NCBI GenBank assembly: GCA_905331475.1
Contig: CAJNYU010001875.1
Span: forward strand, 1 to 64,000
Direction: 5' to 3'
Length of the DNA: 64,000 nucleotides
Origin: Rotaria socialis
Taxonomy: Eukaryota > Rotifera > Eurotatoria > Philodinida > Philodinidae
Shown here one piece after another: positions 33,572 through 44,039 of this stretch. The translations under genes were made by a program, and so were the position numbers. Every line of letters begins with the position of its first letter. Position 1 is the stretch's first letter. Below the pieces are notes generated by a model. That model did no database searches and was not told the DNA's origin. It saw nothing but the letters and a program-made list of their open reading frames with translations.

Positions 33572-34753
33572 AATAAATAAAATCTTTTGTTATGCGAATT
33601 TTAACGGTTGCTTCTATTGTTAATATTTGAGAATCAAAAAAACAACACAACATAGAAAATGAAAAGGCTAAATGATTCAGTTTTTCGTTCATTGTTATTT
33701 TTATAGTTGATTTTTGTTTTGTTTTATGCACAGTTCATAGTAAAACACACACATTCACATGAAGGTGATTTCCTACTTGCATTTTCTTTATATTTATGAT
33801 TGTGTACAAATTTTTCAATATAAATTAAGTTTTAACACTAATAAATTGTTTAAAGTAATGAGCCATCGATTGAAATAAGAAAAAAAAACGCAAGGTAAAC
33901 TTAAAAGAGATAACAGTTATCTTTCTACGTCGTTTTCAGGACGAAAGTCTAAAGTTTCTTTCAACAAACAACTAAATTTATCAAATAGGAGTTTAGAGTC
34001 AAGAAAGAAATATCCAGACAATTCCAGACATCAAATGAATAGCTGTATGTTTCTGTTAGAGATAATTTTTTTATACGTAAGATCAAATATGGTACATGCA
34101 TTGGATATGAGAAAAGCTTAATCTTGTTTTCATTTACAATATTATGACAGACATAATATTAACATGAGATTTCCGTTTGATTGTTGTTAATTGCGGACGT
34201 GCAAAAAACGAACAGATAATATTTATGCAAACAATATTAACAATCTGTTTTGTATAAAAGTAGAAACTATTTCGGTCTGGATACTTTCTTGCTCGATATT
34301 TTATTATATCGACACTATTTAAAAAAAAGAATTTCCAGAGTAAATTAGAGTACAGATAAACAGATATCATTTTTTAATGTCATATACTTTGTCAAGTTTG
34401 CACGTTTTGTTTTTCAAAAAAATTAAACATAATGAATCTAAGGATATTACCCTTATATAAATCTGCACTTCATAGTACGACAGAAATCGTGGATGTTTAT
34501 AGGTTCTTGTTAGGCACGGTTGCCACTAAATTATATACACACAAAATATGCTGCTCTCGAGTAACTAAAAATAGACATACAAATTTTTGGTAAACAATAG
34601 TGATGTAGAAAACTAGCCGATATCAGGCCTGTCAGACTGTCAATTGTATCATGTTAAACTTGTACGACTCTATTAGTAGTGGTTTTGAATACAGACTTCC
34701 AATTTCATGAATATCTTGAGTAAGTTATGCGTCTTCTTAAACTTCTGATCTTT
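33572..34753. other. spacer, 3' flanks of convergent genes
   Basis: AT-rich region between SNX3 (+) and the minus-strand genes that follow. Short open frames only; no recognised feature. Confidence 0.4.
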
Positions 34754-35113
34754 CTATTCGATAGCAACTTGATTGTTATCAATGGAAATCTTGTTGTTTT
34801 GTTTATGGCGAATCTTCACATTTACCCGATGACTATTACCGTACAATCGATCGATAGAACAGAGAAACTGATATAAATAACGATTCATTTCCTCTGGTAC
34901 CAAATAAAGAAGACATATCAAGGGGATAAACAAGTAAGTAAGGAGAAGATAAACGTTATGGCCGTGATTATTGTCTCTCTCTCTTGTCGCATTTTCTCCG
35001 TCAACGACGTCAATATTATTGGTTGATGTATAACTCTTTTGATTGCAAAAGCAGAGTGCAAAAAAATCCAGACAACTGTTATTGTTGTCACTCTTACTCC
35101 TCCATCTTATCAA
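34754..35113 (-). CDS. hypothetical single-pass membrane protein
   Basis: A 119-residue ORF, unrecognised. Central hydrophobic segment VYLLLTYLFIPLICLLYLV (about residues 54-72) would make one membrane span; both ends are polar and Asn-rich. It may be a separate small gene or the last exon of the coiled-coil gene upstream (35273-35968); I saw no clear splice junction joining them. Existence as a gene is uncertain. Confidence 0.35.
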   Translation of the reverse strand: MIRWRSKSDNNNSCLDFFALCFCNQKSYTSTNNIDVVDGENATRERDNNHGHNVYLLLTYLFIPLICLLYLVPEEMNRYLYQFLCSIDRLYGNSHRVNVKIRHKQNNKISIDNNQVAIE

Positions 35114-35272
35114 TTATCTTAATTTACAAAATGTCACAATATTTTCTCACTGAAGCGCAATAGACAGATATTCTGTACTAATATAGATATGCATATAGAT
35201 ATATATACATCTGTAAAGACATAGATCCATCGATTGTTACAAAATCAGAAGATATGTTAAACAAAACAATAT

Positions 35273-35968
35273 TTAATCGAAGAATCGATTTCGACAATGG
35301 TTAAGTATAGATTTTTTTACTTGAAAATTACGCAAAGTTTTTAATTGTGATTGTTCATTTATATTTAAAATCGTTTGGCAACGTTGTTTTAATTTATCGA
35401 GATTTTCACGTATATTAATATTATGGCAATCAGTTTTTGCTTGTGTTTCTAATAGGTTTATTTCATTTTTAAGTTTCGTACCGATTTCGATTAATTCATC
35501 ATAGTCATTCGAAGAATTATGTGAGATTTTTTTTGCCATTTGTAATAATTCATTGGCTGCATTCTTCATTCGTTCAATAGCACATAAATAAATTTCGATA
35601 CGTACAGAATATTTTACTATTTCCCAAATATGATTTTGTAAATCGAGTAACATTTGTTCATTTCGATCGTCTAAAACATCTTGCCGTTGTTTGACTGTCA
35701 ATAAAATACGATTCATATGACGTATTTTATCTTTGAATTCTTTTAATTGTTCGGGTCCACCTTGAAATGTATTAAGATCAATTTTTATGGTACGAAATGT
35801 ATCTTTCACTTTAGTTAATTCATTTTGTATATCACGATTGAGAGCATCGAATCGATTACGATTATAGGGTGAAAGTAAACGACGTGTACCTTCACTAACG
35901 GTGGAATCTTCTGAAACAGTTATTGATTGAAAATCATCATGCGACGAACTTAAACTAGTCATTGCCAA
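35273..35968 (-). CDS. hypothetical coiled-coil protein
   Basis: A 231-residue intact ORF, unrecognised. After a Ser-rich start (SLSSSHDDFQS), residues 40-215 are charged and heptad-like (DIQNELTKVKDTFRTIKIDL; NEINLLETQAKTD), predicting a long alpha-helical coiled coil or spectrin-like bundle. There is no signal peptide or membrane span. Codon use and composition match the neighbouring real genes, and a 231-codon open frame is long for this AT-rich DNA, so I believe it is expressed. It could belong to the syntaxin/SNARE-regulator class or be lineage-specific. Confidence 0.6.
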   Translation of the reverse strand: MAMTSLSSSHDDFQSITVSEDSTVSEGTRRLLSPYNRNRFDALNRDIQNELTKVKDTFRTIKIDLNTFQGGPEQLKEFKDKIRHMNRILLTVKQRQDVLDDRNEQMLLDLQNHIWEIVKYSVRIEIYLCAIERMKNAANELLQMAKKISHNSSNDYDELIEIGTKLKNEINLLETQAKTDCHNINIRENLDKLKQRCQTILNINEQSQLKTLRNFQVKKSILNHCRNRFFD

Positions 35969-36787
35969 TGTTTACTTGTGAATAATATTAAAATTGAAAG
36001 CAGTGCGGGCCACAATGAGCCAGCAGCTACTGTCATGCATCTACTATTGAACTAACACTTAATTATTAACAAATAAAAAACAGAAAAAACAATATAACAA
36101 CGAATAATAGGCGCATTTAGAAACTTATTTGAAAAAATATACAAATAATTCGTAGCATAGTTACAGATTATTTTATAATAACAATAAATTATATTGTATA
36201 GATTTAAATACAGTGAAACTTGAAATAGACGATTGAAAAGGCTTATATAGAGTCTTATTCAAGAGAAATGCGTAAATTTTGTTTCATGCTATCGATTCCT
36301 TATCTTATCAAATAAATATCATTTGTGTTTGAATAAAAATATCTTTTTACCCGATTATCAATTCATCATTCAACACAATAGCTGAATGAATATTGATATT
36401 GATAGGGTATCAAGACATTGAGATTATTACTTTCTAGCATAAATTCTACGTTAACGTCTATTTTCTGGACAATGATGAGAAAGAAGTAAAATCTAGATAT
36501 CATTTTATTGAAGAAATAACCTTTTTAGTCCGAAGAAGAAAACGCCTAGAAATATATTATTCTCAAAAGAACAATATTTTTAAGTTTTTATAGAACAAAA
36601 CAAAAACACTCCGACTACAATGATTAAGCAAAAGTTAATATTAATATTGTCTTTTGTCTCTTTCTAGATCAATGTTGTTACTTCTAAGCTATTAAAAATA
36701 ATGTTGACTACAATCACTATTGTTATTAATTGTTTCGTATAGCTAATTACCGACTATTAAACGAAGCGGCTCTCAGTATGATTTTAC
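35969..36787. promoter_or_regulatory. divergent intergenic region
   Basis: An 820-base spacer between the coiled-coil gene (-) and the small membrane protein gene (+), so it should contain the 5' control regions of both. I see no specific binding site that I can name. Confidence 0.4.
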
Positions 36788-37078
36788 ATGTACACCTTGT
36801 TAAATTCTATTAATTCTACTGAAAATCGTACGAAGAATGATGTTGATCACAACGTCTTCACACATTCATCAACATCGCTATCTCTTGATAATTTATCGAC
36901 TGTAATATTAATTTCGATTCTTTCTGTTTTGTGTTTTTTTGGCGTTGTCTTTATGATCTTTGGTCCTATAATGCGATCGGAAGCTTGGCGACATGTTGAT
37001 AATTACATATTTGGTCAACATATGGAAGATGAAAATCGAAATGACGTTGAATCGGAGAATGACGAGGCAGAATTGTAA
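36788..37078 (+). CDS. hypothetical small single-pass membrane protein
   Basis: A 96-residue ORF. The N-terminal 38 residues have N-glycosylation sequons (NST at 9, NRT at 13), residues 39-62 form one hydrophobic span (TVILISILSVLCFFGVVFMI), and the tail is acidic (ENDEAEL). The topology would be extracellular N-terminus and cytoplasmic tail. No family recognised. The ordered architecture makes it more credible than a chance ORF. Confidence 0.5.
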   Translation: MYTLLNSINSTENRTKNDVDHNVFTHSSTSLSLDNLSTVILISILSVLCFFGVVFMIFGPIMRSEAWRHVDNYIFGQHMEDENRNDVESENDEAEL

Positions 37079-38034
37079 CATTGCCAATTATATCTCAGAC
37101 ACATGGATTTGTTTTTTTTTCAATTATGCATTTTTAAATTTATATCAATCAAATCAAATTAATTATATTGAACTTTTGATTTCAATGATAAAGTATATCT
37201 CCTAGACCTCTAGCATTATCATCATACAATCAAATCCATTGTATTTTGTATTAATTTCAATTCAATAGAAGGGGTCACTAAATAGCTCAACGGTGAAGAA
37301 ATGATGAAAATAATCCAAATAGCAAAAACAAAAACATCTTTTATTATAATCCATGCTACTGCTCATATCAACATTCAACTATACAGATACATATTGTTCT
37401 GGTCTTTCAGCAATGTTAAAACTCATACCCAATATAGTATTTTCGTGGTTATTTTTGTTTGGATAAAGTTACGAATTCATCAAATAATGTCACACTTCTT
37501 TTGTTAGAGTTGACAGTCAAAGTGAACTTATTTCATTAGCGTAGCACGTTCGTATTAATATTATCTAAACCTTTTCTCTCAAATAATTTTGTTTATCCAG
37601 TTGTAAATTAGAAACTATAGGAAGATTTATAAAAGTTAATTAACACATCTGTGAGAGATTTGTTTTCATGTATATACTAACTATTGAAAGCACTCATTTT
37701 CTGTACTATATTTGTCTGTTTTCTAGTGTGCTTTTGTATATATATATAATTCAGTTTGGTTGTTGTTCGATCACTATCACGTATTTTGTTTTACTATTTT
37801 ATTGTTGTTTCACTTGTTTGAATAAAATATTGCAATTGTGAAAATCACTTATATAGTAAATGTTTTGAAAAGAAATTAATCTCAGCAATTTTCAGTTCAT
37901 TCAGTAGATGCATTTGCTTTCATTGTGCTATTAATGTACATTTTTTTAGTCTCATTACAACTTTATAAATGATATGCAATGAAATTTCACATCAGATTTC
38001 ATAGAACAATCAATTTAACTAGTATGTGAATTGT
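37079..38034. other. 3' spacer, no feature seen
   Basis: AT-rich spacer between the small membrane protein gene and the 3' end of SURF1; an (AT) run occurs near 37737-37748. Confidence 0.4.
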
Positions 38035-41000
38035 TTAAAATACGTATTTACGAAGCCACATCACAGTAGTCAAGGCTGACAGTGAAAACCTAATGAAATA
38101 CATATGTATAGGATGTATGCGTTTTTTGAAACAGTGCTTATAATTACCATGTAACGATATAGGAAAGATGTTCGTTGCGCAGCTGAACATTTGTTTGACC
38201 ACCGATTGGACCACCAGGAACAGACGTACCTAAAACAAATGATATGTCCATTATGTTCTTTGAATAAATCATTTTAGCTAATTACATCATAATGATAGAA
38301 GAACCCTCATGTATGCAATTCATTGAGTGAAAACTTCAGATTGTTATTATATATGTCACGTACAGCCCACCCAAATCGAGAATGGAAAGGAAATATCTGT
38401 AACATGATCCTAACACAAGAAAAACAATGTATATTACTCTATTCTATTTATGACTATAGCAACATATGTAATCCCTACATTTCTTTTGTCTTCCTTACAA
38501 CCAATATTAGAAAAATATTCGTTCTCTTTCTTACAATCATATATTTCGATGATAATTCTTGATAGACTGAAACAAACACGTGGCTCATACTTCACACAAG
38601 AAAAATAATTCAAGATGCACGTATACTGTAAATTACGATGACTTCTTCCCTTTACATGTTTGACTATATATACTGCGCATCATAAGCTATAAAAAGAGAA
38701 TATATCTTTTTTACTAAGAAATTCTTCAGCTGAGAATCGTATCGCGAAAACGATCCATTCCAAGACCACTTCATCAATGCGAAAAATTATTAGAATTCTG
38801 AACTACCCAGGCAGACTAATCCGACGACGAATTCCATCTGATCCTATAACATCCTACTAACCAAGGAAATTCAATTGAATTCTGGGTTTCGGAATTATTG
38901 ACGGATCCGAATCTCGGCCCGAAACCTGGAAGCCGTCGATTCTAGTGACTTTTTATATAAGATCCGAGGTAACCCGTCTTCAGATCCGATTGGATCCAGT
39001 TGTAGGAATGCATGATCTGGGTATTTCACCCACTAAACTTTATACATACATTTTAGAATACTCAATTGCAATCGATTTTAAAAATTTATCAAAGAAACAA
39101 GGAAAATATAAAATCTTTCAATATTACTAAGAATCTCTAATATTGTATTCTGTAAAAATGACGGTCGTATATAAAACTACTAAATTCGACTAATGATGAA
39201 TACTTTTTGAAGGAACCAATAAAAGTATAAATGATTATTGCTTACATATCTAGTTAATACAATCTTCTTTTGATTTAGACATTATATGATTGACTTAAGA
39301 TGCCGAAATCTAATTGTGTTCTTTTCGAAACACTGCCCCCCGATTAAATATTTAGGAAAAGAATAATTAATTGGTATTATCTTATTTTCATATTCATTTA
39401 GCGAACAGTATCATGACGTCGGTCTGTGTGGAAGACACCCGAAAAATGCCATAAAGTTATTAAAACAATCAGATAAATCGCTTACGACATGCCGCTCCTA
39501 GTCAATCGGTTAAAAAAGCAAATTAACATACTTAACTCAGACCTAACAATTTCATGAAGAGAAAAAAAATACTAGATATAGCAATAAACTAGTGCTCACC
39601 AACATGTGCCGTTAATTATTTCAGTAGACAGATAATGGTTTTTCAAATTTAGAAAACGAAAGAGATCCCGCTCCATGCTACGACACGTGTGCTTATTACA
39701 GGAAGAACAGAGAGAAGTATTATTTGGAATCATTTACTATACTCAGAAGTAGAGTTTTTTAAAATATTGGATGGCTTATACACTCAGCGATATTATCGGA
39801 TAACGATACGCTGTAACGAATCAACAATCATTCGGAATTATCACGATAGATTGTTTCCTGTTAGTAAGATATTAATCATTGCATTTTATGAATCCAAAAA
39901 CATTCCAAATAACAATGTTTGTTTGTAGACAGTGAATGGAGCAGATACCACAGTAATGATCAAAATTGGTATTTGATTAGACAAAAATTTAAGAATCAAT
40001 GAACAATGTTGACTCTCAAGAAATTCGAGCATTATGGCTTATCTTTTTCATTTTATCTAGACTTTTGTCCTGTACACCATCCGCTAAGTAAATTTTTGCA
40101 GAGCTATTGAAATAAATATAGATATTATGAATACAAAATGATTTTTATTGCAAAGTTTTGAAAAATGAACTAGACCGGAAGAAGGATTTCTACTGATGCA
40201 TTTATCTCTAACAAATGAAAGGGAATATGAGTTGTAGATCAACGCACTTCTCCAGTATCAATCGTCAAACTAAAATAGTCAACTATGTTTTGATTGCTCA
40301 GATATGAGAAAGATCATTGTGGTATTGTACTAGACATGTTTGATGAGTTAATTGCAAATATTTACATAGATGTATTCAGAAACATTAGACCAGGCTGCTA
40401 CTTTATCGCATCAGTGAACGAGTAACAGCACCATGTTTATACACCCCGGTCGCAGAAAGCGATCAGTAAACGGTAGTATACGATACAAATACGGCCCGTT
40501 TTACGTGCCGTATTTTCCCCGTATAACAGGGGCAGTAATACGGCCGTATGTTCTGTAGAATACGATAATATTACGCCGGCTTTACGAGGCTTTACGGTGA
40601 TCCGTTTTGATCGACCTGGGGCAGTGCTGAAATACCCAGTAAACTCTGGCTGTAGCGCTAGCCAATATGTGAATGAGTTGTATAAAAATTCTTTTCTCTT
40701 ATTTTTAAAAATACACTGTTATATCCCTGGTCAATGATTTCAGAGAACAAATACTGTGGGAACCAGCAGGAAAATGCAGAAAAACCACCGTATCCTGCAG
40801 GAAAACACTAGAAATTGAGGGAACCGGAAGCAGTATTCCAGTCGGAAATTTTCGATTGTTTTCCGGTGATTTTCCAATTGGTTTCTGCCTGAAAGCACAG
40901 GAAATCGCTGGGAATTCACAGGAAAATGTCTGGTCGGAATACTGCTTCCACGTTCCAGTGATTGCCGATGTTTTCCTGTCGTTTCCCGCCGTACGAGCTC

Positions 41001-42196
41001 GACCTGGGATATATTCTTGTACTAAAAAATATGATGAAAACGTACATCTATCATCTTAATATTTTGTTCTCAGAAGCTGTCAATAGAGCGCGAGAACTGA
41101 GAAATATAGATAAATAAAAATTTCTACACAAATGAAGAAATTACTTTTAATTTCGTCAATAAAAATGGGTGCTGTTTTAATAGCCGCTGCCATTTCGGCG
41201 ACATCGCGCGTACGCCAAACATTATTTTCTGGTTCATTTTTACTCCATACTGCATTCAACTAGAAATATTCAAATAAAATAGATTTGAATATTTCTTAGA
41301 TTTTATCATGTGAAAAAGAAACTAACAGTATCTGTTGATCGCAGTAATCCAATGATTTCATGTTCATCTTCAATCTAAAAATGTAAATTATCTGTATTTA
41401 TATATCTTAGCATCATTGTTTTCTCAAGACTTCTGCGTACCTGTCCTACTCTTCGAGTAGACGGATCTCGTAATTCAAATGGAACAAAACCACGATTGAC
41501 AAGAATGTCAAAACTGAAAAACGTATATATTGTGAAAAATAAAATAAAAAGGAGATCAAAACGTACTTTCGGTTTGCCACTCTAAATGGTGTGATAACAT
41601 GTGCACCAGTTGTTACTAATGGTCGTGCAGCAGATTGTTTTTCAAAGTCGGCGAAATCAAGACGTGAACGGGGTTGAATAAGAATTTCTCGTGAGTGATC
41701 AAATGTGCCTCGAACACGAACTGGATAGTATTCCAAATCTGGTAAAATATCTAAGCTATAATGAAACCAATTGAGTTCGTTTTGTCATATACTCAATAAA
41801 CTTTATCCGACAATGAAAAAAACCAAAATACTAACTTCTCAAGTAATGATATTGGTTCAGCTTGTGTACGCGATTTCAATTTTTCAATCAAATTGATTTT
41901 CCATGTTCGACGACTAACTTGCCAACAGCCCAATGCAAATGCACTCACTGGAATTATCTAAATGTAGCAAATTGCAGATATGTCGAAAAATAGGTTCATT
42001 AAATATTTGAATACTTTCGAAAACATACGAGCAAAATAAAAGCACCACTGTCGACTTTGTCTTTTTTATTTCGTTTTGTCAATGTAAATGCTCGATTCTT
42101 CGATTGACACAATGGCTTACTGATATGAACATTTCGAAATACTGATAATTGATTTGATATATAAGGTCGAACGAAAAGAATTTGTCGCGAAATCAT
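38035..42196 (-). CDS. SURF1: SURF1 cytochrome c oxidase assembly protein
   Basis: Eight exons join in frame: 42196-42029, 41957-41836, 41755-41567, 41513-41441, 41374-41327, 41259-41145, 38229-38148 and 38089-38035, giving 283 residues (human about 300). SURF1/Shy1 is an inner mitochondrial membrane protein needed for heme a insertion and early assembly of complex IV. Landmarks: a basic N-terminus fit for mitochondrial import, the first membrane span ending [55 protein letters not shown] with [12 protein letters not shown], and the second span [12 protein letters not shown] before the stop. The sixth intron (38230-41144) is 2.9 kb against 45-80 bp for the others and is full of foldback sequence; the last two exons were found only by matching the family. 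The frame is intact. Confidence 0.92.
38780..39035. mobile_element. GC-richer segment in SURF1 intron, possible DNA element
   Basis: Composition rises, with repeated GGATCCGA/TCGGATC-type words (acggatccgaatctcggccc; cagatccgattggatccag). Ends ctacccagg (near 38802) and tctgggta (near 39016) are inverted. Similar to the other CCCAG-ended elements below. Confidence 0.4.
40443..40625. mobile_element. nonautonomous element, CCCCGGTCG ends
   Basis: Starts ccccggtcgcagaaagcgat and ends tttgatcgacctgggg, imperfect inverted termini about 180 bases apart. Inside, tacggcc/ggccgta words form further pairings (aatacggcccgttttacg and agtaatacggccgtatg). No ORF. It lies in the 2.9-kb SURF1 intron. Confidence 0.6.
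40724..41012. mobile_element. foldback element, ATATCCC..GGGATAT ends
   Basis: Left end tatatccctggtcaatg and right end gctcgacctgggatatatt are inverted. Internally ggaagcagtattccagtcgg (about 40825) and ctggtcggaatactgcttcc (about 40930) form a second strong inverted pair, so the whole 290 bases can fold back. It shares the CGACCTGGG terminus with the element at 40443 and the 30668 segment. Confidence 0.65.
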
Positions 42197-42425
42197 CTAA
42201 AAATATAATTTATTTTAGTTAGACGCTCCTAAAATAAAATCTACTAAAACTAGTGTCTATTTACTTTTCAAATAAAATATAGAAAACTATAAGTTGAACT
42301 GAACAAAAAACAACACAAAGCACATTAAGAGTTTTGATAGAAATATTTTTCTAGTGCGGGAATAATTTTCTTTTTTACGACTAAGTCTTGATCCAAGATC
42401 GGCTATTTGATTATTGACATCAGCT

Positions 42426-43370
42426 TTAAATGCTTATCGTACAACATTTTTCTTCCATATCACCGGGAATTAATGTTAAATTTTTCTCTTTTACTATATC
42501 AATAATTGAAAATAAAATTCCTTGTAAATCTTTTCTTTTCTTCATTCATTTCCTTGAGTAGTTCATCGTTTCGTTCGAGTATTTTATTCATACTACATGT
42601 TTCCCCTGTACCTATTCCCCATGTTTGATTATTAAAAGTATATTGTTTATAATCAAGAAGAAGAATTTGTCGTGTTGAAAATCCTGTCAAGCCACTTTTA
42701 ACTTCGAACATACTATTAGCATATGATGTGATATTATCTATTTTATCAAGTGGAATAAGATATTTCAAAATATTTCGATCATCAGTTGTCGTTGCTGGTG
42801 ATCTACAAAGATAATTCGGCGCATGTTTTGATCTATACTGAAGAAAATTTTTGTTTTTTTAAATTACCGAAAATGAAGCGTATCACTAAGAATAGCACTG
42901 GTTAATAGAAAAGTCATCTTTTGATCAATAGCAAAGTTGCTTTCACGATATAGTTTTGTTAACATTGTTGCAGTACATCCTACAGGTTCGAAACGTACAA
43001 TAAATAGGATCATAAGTTTTTAAATCGTTTAATTTATGATGATCTATAACATGGGTAATACGCATTTTATTCAAATTTTCCATTGATTGTTGATCTAAAA
43101 TTGATAACGAAAAAAAACTTAAGAATAAACAAATCAAATCGGTACTAACTTTCATTACGATCAACCAAAGCGACTTCTGTTCCATCGGGTACATCATCTG
43201 GTAACATATCTGGTGCATCAATGCCAACTGTTTTAATTATAAATTTCGTTTCATTGTTCAGATCACCAAGACGATAAGCTTTTGCATTGATATTCATTCG
43301 ACAAAGGAAATCAGTAAAAACTATTGCTGTTGTTATGGATTACGATGACCCAAAACAAGGACTTGTGTTT
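42426..43370 (-). pseudogene. family II (manganese-dependent) inorganic pyrophosphatase, broken
   Basis: Exons about 43370-43150, 43094-42868 and 42802-42426. The product matches bacterial PpaC-type DHH/DHHA2 pyrophosphatase, which splits pyrophosphate using Mn: GHRNP, ALVDRNE, THVIDHHK (the DHH motif), EPVGCTATMLTKLY, LTSAILSDTLHFRSPATT and a DHHA2 part with LLLDYKQYTFN. Lesions: after GHRNP the reading frame is lost and the Asp-x-Asp metal ligands are missing; no start codon precedes it; near 42535 a frameshift separates EMNEEKK from DLQGILFSIIDIV. The two internal introns are intact GT..AG, so the gene had adapted to a eukaryotic host before decay. This class is mainly prokaryotic, so horizontal gain followed by loss is plausible. 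Animal PRUNE is a relative but the SDTLHFRSP region fits PpaC better. Confidence 0.75.
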
Positions 43371-44039
43371 ATTGTCATTATTTACGTGATGTGTCGATGA
43401 AAAAGTTTGACTTATTACATAAGCTAAAAACGATAGATAGATTCATCATTTAAGTAAGAATGCATTGTGTTCTTTCTTGTTTACAATTAGAAATAGACTT
43501 ATTCGTCAGAAAACACAACAGCTCTCTGCATTATGCATTCATACTAAAAATCACATCAAATATACCTACGTTGGAACAGAAATTTTGAGATCGATGGCAA
43601 AAAACTGTTGGTCAATAGATTCATTTTTAGAGATAATCTCAATGGTATTATCTATAAAACATAGATACACATATATAGTTTTTTTTCATGAGCTTTATAT
43701 TATAACAAGTGGCAAGTTCATCTTATCTATTAACTATTCAAAATCAAAATATCATATTCGTTCACCATTCTGAAACTCTCTGTGATAGTCACAGAAGAAA
43801 AACTAAGTACAAGAACAAGAATAAATGAAATAAAAAGAAACAAAAATAAACTGTATCTAGATATAAACATATCCTATATGAGTTACTATGCTGAATTAAG
43901 GTCACAATTTGACACAAAGAAAAAAAGTCTGAAAGGTATACACTGTGTAAATGAACTGAACATATCACATGAGATTCTAGAAAAAAAAATACAATATATA
44001 TCTGAACGTTCATATCTCTACGAATACTATTATTTATTT
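43371..44039. other. spacer between two minus-strand genes
   Basis: Open frames at 43465-43773 (+) and 43782-44066 (+) overlap nothing recognisable and are not supported. The sequence contains the terminator side of the RRM-Tudor gene. Confidence 0.4.
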
